A stretch of DNA of 52,531 bases from Sphingomonadaceae bacterium (GCA_947476735.1 CANJRZ010000004.1:1-52531); one strand, 5' to 3'; shown: positions 19,726-27,406, counted from the stretch's first letter. Notes: a model not told the origin generated them from the letters alone. A program made the numbers and translations.

Positions 19726-19843
19726 GGATCCTCCCCGGCGAAGCCGGGGAGGGGGGCCATGCGCGGCATGGTGGAGGGGTGTCACGGTGCTGAAGTCGCA
19801 AGACCCCACCACCATCCTCCCCATCCTTCGGATAGGGAGGATC
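19726..19843. repeat. Inverted pair of palindromic intergenic repeats (family 1)
   Basis: A full unit (19726-19780) and a partner unit (19802-19843) face each other, ending in GGATCCTCC-type borders. It has the same architecture as 7740-7888, but the second unit is shorter and more diverged. Confidence 0.8.
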
Positions 19844-19852
19844 TGACAGGGG

Positions 19853-20356
19853 CTACGCCGTCGCGTGGGCGTCGACGATATGGTCGACGTCGCCGCCATG
19901 GGTGTCGTTGAACAGCCGGGTCAGCTTCGTCTCGGCGATCCGCCAGGCGCCGTCCTCGAAGCGGTATTTTTCCCAATAATGGCCGGCGGCTTCGATCAAC
20001 CGGGTCGTACGGTCGCCGGCGCGGATATAGTCGGCCATCGCGATCACGCCGTGCGCCTCGGTCTCGCTGTCGATCGTCACCTCATGGCAATGGCCGTGAT
20101 GGACCGAAGTGAAACCGCTCATGCTGTGGGTGATCCAGGCCATCACAGCGTCACGGCCGACCGTCACCGGGCCGACCGAGCCGATCGGTTCGCCGCCGAG
20201 CGGGGTGAACAGGAAACCTTCCGAGAAATCGAAGCGGATGTCTTTCGCGAACACCTGCTTCATGCCCTCGAAATCGCGGGTGTCCATGGTGCGGAAATAG
20301 CGGGCCTTGAGCTGCTTGATCTCTTCGATGGCGATCAGCCTTGCGAGTGCGTCCAT
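19853..20356 (-). CDS. SnoaL-like (NTF2-fold) protein, paralogue 1
   Basis: 167-residue SnoaL_4-type protein with the alpha+beta cone fold used by scytalone dehydratase-like enzymes, small-molecule cyclases and isomerases. Tyr20 and Asp25 (ARYFRTMD) and a histidine cluster HHGHCHE (86-92) line the expected pocket. Length and motifs match paralogues 2 and 3 in this cluster. The ATG at 20356 has AAGGAG seven bases upstream. It is separated from paralogue 2 by a large palindromic repeat, so the genes are near each other but not tightly co-translated. The substrate is unknown; the neighbouring PRISE-type reductase makes an enone, terpenoid or steroid-like substrate plausible. Confidence 0.8.
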   Translation of the reverse strand: MDALARLIAIEEIKQLKARYFRTMDTRDFEGMKQVFAKDIRFDFSEGFLFTPLGGEPIGSVGPVTVGRDAVMAWITHSMSGFTSVHHGHCHEVTIDSETEAHGVIAMADYIRAGDRTTRLIEAAGHYWEKYRFEDGAWRIAETKLTRLFNDTHGGDVDHIVDAHATA

Positions 20357-20379
20357 GGTCTCTCCTTTCTTTTCTTCTC

Positions 20380-20521
20380 CCCTCCCTGCCCAGGGAGGGG
20401 GAGGGGGAGGGGGTGGGTCGCGAGCGCAGCGAGCGCTTTCGGCTTTTCGTATGACTTCGTCAGAGGCATCGAGCCTCTGACTACGTTACCCACCCCCTGC
20501 CCCCTCCCTTGAAGGGAGGGA
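20380..20521. repeat. Large inverted-repeat element (family 2)
   Basis: About 140 bp with long imperfect terminal inverted repeats: CTCCCTGCCCAGGGAGGGGG through GGGGTGGGT at the left, and ACCCACCCCC through GAAGGGAGGG at the right. The centre carries GCGAGCGCAGCGAGCGC and GAGGCATCGAGCCTC hairpins. A diverged second copy is at 21036-21176 and a partial relative at 27993-28079. It looks like a non-autonomous MITE- or BIME-like element. Confidence 0.8.
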
Positions 20522-20545
20522 AGAATGTGGCGAAGGGCGATATGC

Positions 20546-21013
20546 TCACTCGGTATCCGGCCCGGTGAACAACATGGTCAGCCTGGTCTCGGCGATCCGC
20601 CAGGCGTCATCCTCGAAGACGTAGCGCTCATGATAATGGCCGCGGGTGCGCAGCAGCTTCGTCGTCCGGTCGGGGCCGCGCGCCCAGCCTTCGAGCGCGA
20701 TCACGCCATGCGCCTCGGTGTCGCTGTCGATGGTGATTTCATGGCAATGGCCGTGATGGACGGCGGTGGTGTCGGCATAGGCCGCCGTCACCCAAGCCTT
20801 GATCGCCTCACGGCCGCGCGTCACCGGGCCGATCGGCCCCTCGGTCGGCTGGCCGAGCGGGGTGATCCGCATCCCCTCGCTGAAATCGAATATGCCGTCA
20901 CGGGCGAAGACCTGGGCAAATCCGTCCCAGTCGCGCAGGTCCATGGTGCGGAAATAGCGCGCCTTGAGCTGCTGGATCGCGTCGATGGCGACGAGGCGGT
21001 CAATCGGGGTCAT
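20546..21013 (-). CDS. SnoaL-like (NTF2-fold) protein, paralogue 2
   Basis: 155-residue paralogue with the same layout: IDAIQQLKARYFRTMD at 10-25 (Tyr20, Asp25), FDFSEG, and HHGHCHE at 86-92. The Asp present at 109 in paralogue 1 is replaced here by Gly, so the paralogues may differ in chemistry or substrate. The ATG at 21013 has GGAGG in good position; the frame extends upstream to 21142 only through a repeat element. It could be a dehydratase or isomerase, or a binding protein without catalysis. Confidence 0.8.
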   Translation of the reverse strand: MTPIDRLVAIDAIQQLKARYFRTMDLRDWDGFAQVFARDGIFDFSEGMRITPLGQPTEGPIGPVTRGREAIKAWVTAAYADTTAVHHGHCHEITIDSDTEAHGVIALEGWARGPDRTTKLLRTRGHYHERYVFEDDAWRIAETRLTMLFTGPDTE

Positions 21014-21035
21014 GGTCTCTCCTCCCTGACTTTCT

Positions 21036-21176
21036 CTCCTCCCTTTTAGGGAGGGGTAGGGGTGGGTAGCGAGCGAAGCGCGCTCTCTTTCCCACCGTCC
21101 CGTAAAACTTCGCCAAGGGCATCGAGCCCTCGGCTTCGTCACCCACCCCTACACCCCTCCCAGCAAGGGAGGGGAG
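21036..21176. repeat. Large inverted-repeat element (family 2)
   Basis: Second copy of the element at 20380-20521. The left end is CTCCTCCCTTTTAGGGAGGGG with GGGGTGGGTAGCGAGCG, the right end ACCCACCCCTACACCCCTCC, and the centre GGGCATCGAGCCC. The two copies flank paralogue 2 on both sides, which could promote recombination of the segment. Confidence 0.8.
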
Positions 21177-21211
21177 ATTTTAGGGGACAGGACGGAGATT
21201 ATTCCGCGATC

Positions 21212-22297
21212 TCACGGCAACAGGTGGTCGGCGCGGTAGCGGGCGAACCATTTGGCGAACATTTCGTCGGTGTACATCGTCTCGTGAAAGCCCGCCTGGC
21301 GCAGCGCGATTGTCGAGGTCAGGATCGGCGGGCCCGGTCGGTCGAGGAAGACGAAGTCGAGAAACTCCCACGACTGGCGCAGCATCTCGTCCATCGCCGG
21401 CGCGCGCAGGCCGTGCTTCGCGCGGATCGCGTCCCATTCGGCGGCGCGCGGCGGCATCGTCTGCCGGAAATGCTGCGGGCGATCCTCGCCGGGCTCGATA
21501 TCGAGCGCGCGGGCAATGTCGGGCCAGAGGTCGCGCAGCGCGAAAATCTCGCCATTTGTGATGTTGAACGCGCGGTTCGCCGCGGCCGGGCTCGTCCCCG
21601 CCCAGTCGATCGCGCGCGCCATCAGCTCAGTGTCAGTCGCCTCATACCACATTGATCCGGTGGCGGGAAAATGGAGCGGTTCGCCACGCGCCTTCTGCAG
21701 GGCGGCATAGACGCCGATCGCGCCGACCGGGTTGGCATGGCCGCCAATCGCCTCGCCGACCACCATCGACGGGCGGAAGATCGTCCAGCTCCAGCCGCAT
21801 TCGGTGCCGCGCGCGGCGAGATAATCCTGCTGCGGCCAGTAGAAATTGGGAAGGCTGCGGTCATCGTCGCGTATCTCGCGGCTGTCGGGGCGGATCGGCC
21901 GGACATGCGCGCCATAGGCCTTTGGCCCCTGCAATATGGTCACATGACTGAGCCCTGGCGAGGTGCGCGAGACGATGTCGACCATGTTGCGCAGCATCAG
22001 CCCGTTGCGATCGGCATGCTCCTGATCGAGCCAGCCGGCGACCAGATCGGGCTGGTCGTCGACCGCGGCGAAGACGATGCGCGTACAGTCGGTGATCCCG
22101 GCGAACGCCGCCTCGCAGGCCGCCCGATCAGCAAGGTCAACGGGGAGAAAGCGTGCCCCATAAAGATCGAACGGCGTGCGACGCGAGATTGCGGTGGTGC
22201 GATAACCGGCGCGAGCGAAATGCTCGACCGCCGCCCGCCCGACCAGCCCGGTCGCGCCGGTGATCAATATATGTTCGCGGCCCTTGTCGTCGGCCAT
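21212..22297 (-). CDS. PRISE-type NAD(P)-dependent reductase (progesterone 5-beta-reductase/iridoid synthase-like SDR)
   Basis: 361-residue extended short-chain dehydrogenase. GATGLVG (14-20) is the nucleotide-binding glycine motif. It deviates from ordinary epimerases by having the PRISE signatures: a lysine in QGPKAYG (K126), the tyrosine of NFYWPQQD (Y153) in place of YxxxK, and WSWTIFRPSMVVGEA. PRISE enzymes reduce activated C=C bonds of enones, including steroid and monoterpene substrates. The ATG at 22297 follows GGAGAGG. It lies upstream of SnoaL paralogues 1 and 2 and downstream of a decayed duplicate of its own 5' end. The reductase type is well supported; the substrate is not. Confidence 0.83.
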   Translation of the reverse strand: MADDKGREHILITGATGLVGRAAVEHFARAGYRTTAISRRTPFDLYGARFLPVDLADRAACEAAFAGITDCTRIVFAAVDDQPDLVAGWLDQEHADRNGLMLRNMVDIVSRTSPGLSHVTILQGPKAYGAHVRPIRPDSREIRDDDRSLPNFYWPQQDYLAARGTECGWSWTIFRPSMVVGEAIGGHANPVGAIGVYAALQKARGEPLHFPATGSMWYEATDTELMARAIDWAGTSPAAANRAFNITNGEIFALRDLWPDIARALDIEPGEDRPQHFRQTMPPRAAEWDAIRAKHGLRAPAMDEMLRQSWEFLDFVFLDRPGPPILTSTIALRQAGFHETMYTDEMFAKWFARYRADHLLP

Positions 22298-22363
22298 CTG
22301 TCCTCTCCTGTCCAGATCCCGATCTGCATCGCACTCGGGCGCATACAGGTCGAGCGGTTCCTT

Positions 22364-22484
22364 TACCCCTCCACCGCTTCGCGGTCCCCCTCCCCACCCT
22401 TCGGGTAGGGAGGATCGGTCAAGGCCAGGCGATCCTCCCTATGCGGAGCATGGGGAGGGGGACCGCCGCAGGCGGTGGAGGGGT
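22364..22484. repeat. Inverted pair of palindromic intergenic repeats (family 1)
   Basis: Two units (22364-22416 and 22431-22484) are arranged tail to tail, opposite in order to the pair at 7740-7888. Borders are TACCCCTCC... and ...GGAGGGGT at the outside, GGATC/GATCC at the inside. This pair may have helped break the duplicated genes beside it. Confidence 0.82.
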
Positions 22485-22498
22485 TTGTTGCCCGGTCC

Positions 22499-22683
22499 GG
22501 ACCAGCCGGAGTCTCGCCGGCGATCAGCACAGGTTCCGTCGCCTTGCCGTCGCCCATGTCACCTCTCCGGTTCAGGTGTCGACCTGCACAGCATTCGGCG
22601 GACGCGAATTCGACCGTCCGGAAACAGCGCGCCCTGAGCGGTCGGATATCCTCGATGGCGAGTGGGCGGTCGATGGGGGATAT
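22499..22683 (-). pseudogene. Remnant of a duplicated SnoaL-like gene joined to a reductase 5' end
   Basis: On the minus strand, 22683 to about 22594 encodes about 30 residues resembling the N-terminus of the SnoaL paralogues (IDRPLAIEDIRPLRARCFRT against LARLIAIEEIKQLKARYFRC). This runs straight into a copy of the region upstream of the reductase (EFASAECCAGRHLNRRGD), then a start resembling the reductase N-terminus: MGDGKATEPVLIAGETPAG against MADDKGREHILITGATGLVG. The glycine motif is damaged and the frame ends in a palindromic repeat. I read this as a deletion product of a fourth SnoaL-reductase unit, not a working gene. Confidence 0.72.
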
Positions 22684-22703
22684 GCGTGCGCTCCACTCTT
22701 TTT

Positions 22704-22731
22704 CGTCATCCCGGCCTCCGCCGGGATGACG
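22704..22731. repeat. Short palindromic repeat (family 3)
   Basis: CGTCATCCCGGC (22704-22715) and GCCGGGATGACG (22720-22731) form a perfect 12-bp stem with a 4-base loop. It lies just downstream of SnoaL paralogue 3 and could also act as a transcription barrier. Confidence 0.8.
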
Positions 22732-22738
22732 GTGAGGT

Positions 22739-23260
22739 TCACACCGCCACATTCTCCGCCGGATCATCCACCCCGGCAGTATAGAAGCCGTCCGGATCGA
22801 CATCGTTGAACAGCCGGGTGAGCTTGGTATGCGCGATCCGCCAGGCGCCGTCCTCGAAGCGGTAGCGCTCCCAATAATGGCCGGCGGCGCTGAGCAGCGT
22901 CTTGGTGCGGCTGCCGTCGCGGATCAGGTCGTTCATCGCGATCACGCCATGCCCCTCGGTGTCGCTGTCGATCGTCACCTCATGGCAATGACCGTGATGG
23001 AGCGAGGTCTGCTTGACGAAGGCATCCTTGATCCAGGCAACGATATTCTCGCGGCCGGTGGTTACCGGCCCCTCGACGCCGATGGGCTTGCCGCCGAGCG
23101 GGGTGTGCTGGAAGCCCTCCGAGCAGTCGAATACGCCATCGCGGGTGAAGGTCTCCCCCACCTCCTGCCACTGTCTTGTATCCATGCATCGAAAATAGCG
23201 CGCCTTGAGTTGCTTGATCTCCTCGATGGCGATGAGGCGGGCTAGGGGATCCATGGGCAT
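22739..23260 (-). CDS. SnoaL-like (NTF2-fold) protein, paralogue 3
   Basis: 173-residue paralogue closest to paralogue 1, sharing LARLIAIEEIKQLKARYF, the Tyr and Asp pair, FDCSEG and the HHGHCHEVTIDSDTE block. The ATG at 23260 has GGAGG six bases upstream; an ATG two codons later is also possible. It probably heads the SnoaL/reductase cluster. The gap behind it contains the degraded fourth copy. It may be a small dehydratase, isomerase or ligand-binding protein; no substrate can be assigned. Confidence 0.8.
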   Translation of the reverse strand: MPMDPLARLIAIEEIKQLKARYFRCMDTRQWQEVGETFTRDGVFDCSEGFQHTPLGGKPIGVEGPVTTGRENIVAWIKDAFVKQTSLHHGHCHEVTIDSDTEGHGVIAMNDLIRDGSRTKTLLSAAGHYWERYRFEDGAWRIAHTKLTRLFNDVDPDGFYTAGVDDPAENVAV

Positions 23261-23315
23261 CTCTCTCCTCCGGGATCGAATATTTCGATTCTATAGATGG
23301 ACCGAGGGTAAGAAA

Positions 23316-23350
23316 ATGGCTGCCGAAATGCGAGGCACTTCGACAGCCAT
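23316..23350 (-). terminator. Terminator downstream of nrdB
   Basis: A 16-bp stem, ATGGCTGCCGAAATGC (23316-23331) against GCACTTCGACAGCCAT (23335-23350), has a 3-base loop and two mismatched or wobble positions. On the minus strand it is followed by TTTCTTAC; on the plus strand a T-rich stretch follows. It therefore ends the nrdB transcript and perhaps works in both directions. Confidence 0.75.
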
Positions 23351-23393
23351 ATTGGTCTTTTATTTCCTGTTTGGAAACGAGACGCCGAAGTAG

Positions 23394-24446
23394 CTACTCC
23401 GCCGCAACCCCCGCAGGCCCGAACAGATTGCCCTCCGCCATATCCTCGTTCGCCGCAGTGCCGCGCTTGGCGCCCATGCGCTTGTCGAACTGGTCCCAGA
23501 CGTCGTTCCACTGGCCCCGGGTCGCGGCCTTCGAATATTCGGTGGCGCGGGTCTCGAAGAAGTTGGCGTGCTCGACGCCGTTGAGCATCGGCGCCAGCCA
23601 GGGCAGCGGGTGATCGTCGATCATGTAGATCGGCTTGAGGCCGAGCTGGCCGAGCCGCCAGTCGGCGATGTAGCGGACATATTTCTTGATGTCCTTCGGC
23701 GTCATGCCGTTGACCGGGCCCATTTCGAACACCAGGTCGATGAAGGCGTCCTCGATCCGCACCGTCTTCTGGCACATGTCGAGAATGTCTTCCTTGACGT
23801 TGTTGGTCAGGCAGTTGCGCTCCTTGCAGAAGGCGTGGAACAGCCGGACGATTCCTTCGCAATGGAGCGTCTCGTCACGGACCGACCAGGTGACGATCTG
23901 GCCCATGCCCTTCATCTTGTTGAAGCGCGGGAAGTTCATCAGCATCGCGAAGCTGGCGAACAGCTGGAGCCCCTCGGTAAAGCCGCCGAACATCGCCAGC
24001 GTGCGCGCGATATCCTCGTCGCTGTCGACCCCGAAGGTCGCAAGATAATCATGCTTATCCTTCATTTCCTTATACTGCATGAAGGCGCTGTATTCGGTCT
24101 CGGGCATGCCGATCGTGTCGAGCAGATGACTATATGCCGCGATGTGGACCGTCTCCATGTTGCTGAACGCGGTCAGCATCATCTTGATCTCGGTCGGCTT
24201 GAACACCCGGCCATATTTGTCGTGGTAGCAATCCTGCACCTCGACATCGGCCTGGGTGAAGAAGCGGAAGATCTGGGTCAGCAGGTTGCGCTCATGATCG
24301 CTGAGCTTCTGCGCCCAGTCCCGGCAATCCTCGCCGAGCGGCACTTCCTCGGGCAGCCAGTGAAGCTGCTGCTGCCGCTTCCAATATTCGAAGGCCCAGG
24401 GATATTCGAACGGCTTGTAGGTGCGGCTGGCCTGGAGAAGCGGCAT
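23394..24446 (-). CDS. nrdB: Ribonucleotide reductase class I, small (beta) subunit
   Basis: Holds the di-iron centre and tyrosyl radical that start reduction of ribonucleoside diphosphates by NrdA. The 350 residues keep all expected ligands with E. coli-like spacing: D67, E98, H101, E158, E192 and H195, with radical Tyr105 in METVHIAAYSHLL. This supports a tyrosyl-radical (class Ia-type) centre rather than a Tyr-less Mn/Fe form. No ATP-cone domain is present. The start has AAAGG upstream. A 74-residue membrane protein gene precedes it by 19 bp, so they are probably co-transcribed, apart from nrdA. A strong hairpin follows. Confidence 0.96.
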   Translation of the reverse strand: MPLLQASRTYKPFEYPWAFEYWKRQQQLHWLPEEVPLGEDCRDWAQKLSDHERNLLTQIFRFFTQADVEVQDCYHDKYGRVFKPTEIKMMLTAFSNMETVHIAAYSHLLDTIGMPETEYSAFMQYKEMKDKHDYLATFGVDSDEDIARTLAMFGGFTEGLQLFASFAMLMNFPRFNKMKGMGQIVTWSVRDETLHCEGIVRLFHAFCKERNCLTNNVKEDILDMCQKTVRIEDAFIDLVFEMGPVNGMTPKDIKKYVRYIADWRLGQLGLKPIYMIDDHPLPWLAPMLNGVEHANFFETRATEYSKAATRGQWNDVWDQFDKRMGAKRGTAANEDMAEGNLFGPAGVAAE

Positions 24447-24465
24447 CGAACGGACCTTTCGCTAA

Positions 24466-24690
24466 TCAGCTAAATATAACGATGATCGCGGCGAGCGCGA
24501 ACATCACGACGGCGCTCAGGCCCTGCCGGAACGCGAAACCCTTGAGCTCAGCCGGCGTGTCTTCGCCGATATCCTTGCCCTTCTTCGCCTTGCCGATCCG
24601 GATCAGCGCGACCAGCGCCAGACACAGACAGAGAAGGCCCACCAGCACAGAGGCGCCGGCGATGATCAGCGTGACCCAGGAGACTTGCAT
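24466..24690 (-). CDS. Small two-helix membrane protein, unknown function
   Basis: 74-residue protein with two hydrophobic segments (about 5-32 and 54-73) joined by a short, Lys-rich loop (GKAKKGKDIGED). It fits an inner-membrane hairpin with the loop in the cytoplasm. A GAGG sequence about eight bases before the ATG supports the start. It sits 19 bp upstream of nrdB and probably shares its promoter. I do not recognise the family, and nothing links it directly to nucleotide reduction beyond position. Confidence 0.6.
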   Translation of the reverse strand: MQVSWVTLIIAGASVLVGLLCLCLALVALIRIGKAKKGKDIGEDTPAELKGFAFRQGLSAVVMFALAAIIVIFS

Positions 24691-24888
24691 CGATCAGCCT
24701 CGCCACATGCCCGCGGGAGCACTCACCATCACTCGCCCATCCCCCTTGCAGATCGGGATTTGAGCCCCGATTCACCCCGCTTCGGCGCGACCGATCGCCG
24801 GCCTCCGAAGCAGGTGCGCATTCTATGCCAGCGGCGACTCCACGCCAAATGATTTCGTGAGTTTTCCACCGGAAAAATTCGGGCGATT

Positions 24889-24904
24889 CCACAAGCTGTT
24901 GTGG
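24889..24904. promoter_or_regulatory. Palindrome upstream of the nrdB unit, possible NrdR-type box
   Basis: CCACAAGCTGTTGTGG is a perfect 6-4-6 inverted repeat, 16 bp in all as in NrdR boxes, with ACAA/TTGT cores. It lies about 200 bp upstream of the small membrane gene that precedes nrdB. A second inverted repeat TTTTCC-ACC-GGAAAA lies at 24862-24876. Both could be operators; the match to a defined consensus is partial. Confidence 0.35.
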
Positions 24905-24932
24905 GTCGAGGCGCAATGGGGGCACAAATTGT

Positions 24933-24960
24933 CGTCATCCCCGTCTCCGTCGGAATGATG
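24933..24960. repeat. Short degenerate palindromic repeat (family 3)
   Basis: CGTCATCCCCGTCTCCGTCG followed by GAATGATG is an imperfect version of the palindrome at 22704-22731. It lies immediately downstream of the 82-residue membrane protein gene and may serve as its transcript end. Confidence 0.55.
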
Positions 24961-24976
24961 CTCAAACGAACAGGCT

Positions 24977-25225
24977 TCATCCCATCTTCCCCGTCACCAT
25001 GGGTAGGACGATCGCGAGCACGCCGACCATGATCAGCCCCGCGCCGGTCAGGCGTATCCGACCTGCATCGGTCGGCGGATAGCCATGCGCCTCGTATGAT
25101 TGGCGTAATTCGGCCGATGTCGTTTCGATCTCGGTATCGAGCCGTGCCATCCGGCCCGCGCGCCGGAATTGCCAGGCGCCAAGCCCGAACATGATCAGCG
25201 AGAAGGAGAGAGCATGGAGCGACAT
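24977..25225 (-). CDS. Small membrane protein, unknown function
   Basis: 82-residue protein with two membrane segments: LHALSFSLIMFGLGAWQF at the start and LTGAGLIMVGVLAIVLPMV at the end. They are separated by a charged helix (RRAGRMARLDTEIETTSAEL) that could form a short coiled coil. The ATG at 25225 has GGTGAG upstream; the open frame begins five codons earlier inside a palindromic repeat. It lies between nrdA and nrdB, isolated on both sides by repeats, so it need not belong to either. Confidence 0.55.
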   Translation of the reverse strand: MSLHALSFSLIMFGLGAWQFRRAGRMARLDTEIETTSAELRQSYEAHGYPPTDAGRIRLTGAGLIMVGVLAIVLPMVTGKMG

Positions 25226-25233
25226 TCTCTCAC

Positions 25234-25332
25234 CCGTCATTCCTGCGAAGGCAGGAATCCATGTCTGTTTTCACGAACGATGCCCAACGAGGATGTGAGA
25301 GACATGGACCCCTGCCTTCGCAGGGGTGACGA
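25234..25332. repeat. Inverted pair of short palindromic repeats (family 3)
   Basis: Two hairpin units face each other: CCGTCATTCCTGCGAAGGCA (from 25234) with GGAATCCATGTCT, and AGACATGGACCCCTGCCTTC followed by GCAGGGGTGACG (to 25332). Each contains CCTGC-GAAG/CTTC-GCAGG arms. It is a classic REP doublet in the gap downstream of nrdA. Confidence 0.85.
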
Positions 25333-25444
25333 GAAAAGAACGGGTCGCGAATTTTCACAACGACCCTTCTTTCCATCTCCGTTCGCAGCTCACCGGAAGC
25401 CTGCTACTTGCAGGTGCGAATGCCCGGCATGCCAGTGAAACCCG

Positions 25445-27406
25445 TCACTGGCACGCCAGGCACTCGTCATAGTCCTTGGCGATCAGTTCGATCTGCTTGA
25501 GGTCCGGCGTGTTGTCGGCCTCGACCCCGCCCGCGAAGCCGGCGCGCTGGACCGACTTGGAGCGCAGATAATAGAGCGACTTGATGCCCAGTTCCCAGGC
25601 GCGGAAGTGGAGCATCAGCAGGTCCCACTTCTCAACATCGGCCGGGATGAACAGGTTGAGCGACTGCGCCTGGTCAATATAGGGCGTACGGTCGGCCGCG
25701 AGTTCGATCAGCCAGCGCTGGTCGATCTCGAAGCTGGTCTTGTACACGTCCTTTTCTTCCTGTGTCAGGAAGTCGAGATGCTGGACCGAGCCGCCCTGCT
25801 CGAGGATCGTGTTCCACACCATGTCGCTGTCCTTCGATTTCTCGGCGAGCAGCTTCTGGAGATAGGGATTCTTGATCGAGAAGCTGCCTGACAGCGTCTT
25901 GTGGGTGTAGATATTCGCCGGGATCGGCTCGATGCAGGCCGAGGTGCCGCCGCAGATGATTGAGATCGACGCGGTCGGCGCGATCGCCATCTTGCAGCTG
26001 AAGCGCTCCATCACGCCCTGATCGGCGGCATCCGGGCAGGGCCCGCGCTCGCTCGCCAGCAGCATCGAGGCTTCCTGTGCTCCAGCGGCGATATGCTTGA
26101 AGATCTTGAGGTTCCAGCTCTTCGCCATCGCTCCTTCGAACGGAATGCCGCGTGCCTGGAGGAAGGTGTGGAAGCCCATCACGCCGAGGCCGACCGAGCG
26201 CTCGCGGCTGGCGCTGTACTTGGCGCGCGCCATCTCGTCAGGCGCACGGTCGATATAGTCCTGCAGCACATTGTCGAGGAAACGCATCACATCCTCGATG
26301 AAGTGCTTGTCCTCGCACCACTCGTCCCAGGTCTCGAGGTTGAGCGAACTGAGGCAGCAGACCGCGGTGCGGTCCATGCCATGCTGGTCGCGGCCGGTCG
26401 GCAGGGTGATCTCCGAGCAGAGGTTCGAGGTGGAGACCTTGAGGCCGACGTCGCGATGATGCTTGGGCATCGTCCGGTTCACCGTGTCGTTGAACACGAT
26501 ATAGGGCTCGCCGGTCGCCAGCCGGGTTTCGACCAGTTTCTGGAACAGCGCGCGGGCGTCGATCGTCGACCGCTTCGAGCCGTCCTTCGGGCTGACCAGA
26601 TCCCATTCGCTTCCGTCGCGCACCGCTTCCATGAAGGCATCGGTCAGCAGCACGCCATGGTGGAGGTTGAGCGCCTTGCGGTTGAAGTCGCCCGATGGCT
26701 TGCGGATCTCGAGGAACTCCTCGATCTCGGGGTGCGAGACGTCGAGATAGACCGCCGCCGAGCCGCGCCGCAGCGAGCCCTGGCTGATCGCAAGGGTGAG
26801 CGAGTCCATCACCCGGACGAAGGGGATGATGCCTGAGGTCTTGCCGTTGAGGCCGACCGGCTCGCCGATGCCGCGCACCGAACCCCAATAGGTGCCGATG
26901 CCGCCGCCGCGTGCGGCTAGCCAGACATTCTCGTTCCAGGTGTTGACGATGCCCTCAAGGCTGTCGTCGACCGAGTTGAGATAGCAGCTGATCGGCAGGC
27001 CCCGGCCGGTACCGCCGTTCGAGAGAACAGGGGTCGAGGGCATGAACCAGAGCCTGGAGATATAGTCATAAATGCGCTGGGCGTGGGCCTGATCGTCGGC
27101 ATAGGCCGATGCGACGCGCACGAACAGGTCCTGATAGCTTTCGCCGGGCAGCAGGTAGCGGTCGGTCAGCGTGTCTTTGCCGAAGTCAGTCAGCAGCGCG
27201 TCGCGGCTGTGATCGACCTCGATCGCGAAGAGCTGGGCGTGGACGTCCATGCTGCCCGAAGACGGCTTATGCTCGGCCTTGACCGCCGCAGAGGCAGCCG
27301 CCGCCGTGGCGGTCGCGCTATTGGCGGCCCTGGCCTCCTTGGACGGGGAATCAAAAATCGTCGCCACGTCGCTCGCGCCCACTTCACTGCTGCCAGAAAG
27401 ATCCAT
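25445..27406 (-). CDS. nrdA: Ribonucleotide reductase class I, large (alpha) subunit
   Basis: Catalytic subunit that reduces ribonucleoside diphosphates to deoxy forms. In the 653-residue protein the redox and active-site cysteines are conserved: C141 (ISCYLNS), C330 with N328 and E332 (NLCSEI), and the CCLSSLNL cysteine. The SLYYLRS tyrosine pair continues the radical path, and C649/C652 in the C-terminal CLAC tail re-reduce the active site. An Ala-rich N-terminal leader replaces the usual ATP-cone. The ATG at 27406 has AGGAG nine bases upstream; the ATG at 27415 abuts that AGGAG directly. nrdB is 1 kb away with two small genes between. Confidence 0.96.
   Translation of the reverse strand: MDLSGSSEVGASDVATIFDSPSKEARAANSATATAAAASAAVKAEHKPSSGSMDVHAQLFAIEVDHSRDALLTDFGKDTLTDRYLLPGESYQDLFVRVASAYADDQAHAQRIYDYISRLWFMPSTPVLSNGGTGRGLPISCYLNSVDDSLEGIVNTWNENVWLAARGGGIGTYWGSVRGIGEPVGLNGKTSGIIPFVRVMDSLTLAISQGSLRRGSAAVYLDVSHPEIEEFLEIRKPSGDFNRKALNLHHGVLLTDAFMEAVRDGSEWDLVSPKDGSKRSTIDARALFQKLVETRLATGEPYIVFNDTVNRTMPKHHRDVGLKVSTSNLCSEITLPTGRDQHGMDRTAVCCLSSLNLETWDEWCEDKHFIEDVMRFLDNVLQDYIDRAPDEMARAKYSASRERSVGLGVMGFHTFLQARGIPFEGAMAKSWNLKIFKHIAAGAQEASMLLASERGPCPDAADQGVMERFSCKMAIAPTASISIICGGTSACIEPIPANIYTHKTLSGSFSIKNPYLQKLLAEKSKDSDMVWNTILEQGGSVQHLDFLTQEEKDVYKTSFEIDQRWLIELAADRTPYIDQAQSLNLFIPADVEKWDLLMLHFRAWELGIKSLYYLRSKSVQRAGFAGGVEADNTPDLKQIELIAKDYDECLACQ

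Noticed and set aside
18577-19899. Minus-strand frame with repeated VIIA blocks opposite the GYYD-repeat gene
   Set aside because: The periodicity is the mirror image of the GYYD repeats on the other strand. The plus-strand frame has a signal peptide, ribosome-binding site and terminator.
22363-22803. A complete 146-residue gene
   Set aside because: The translation is a patchwork of a SnoaL fragment, a reductase leader and a palindromic repeat; recorded as a pseudogene remnant.
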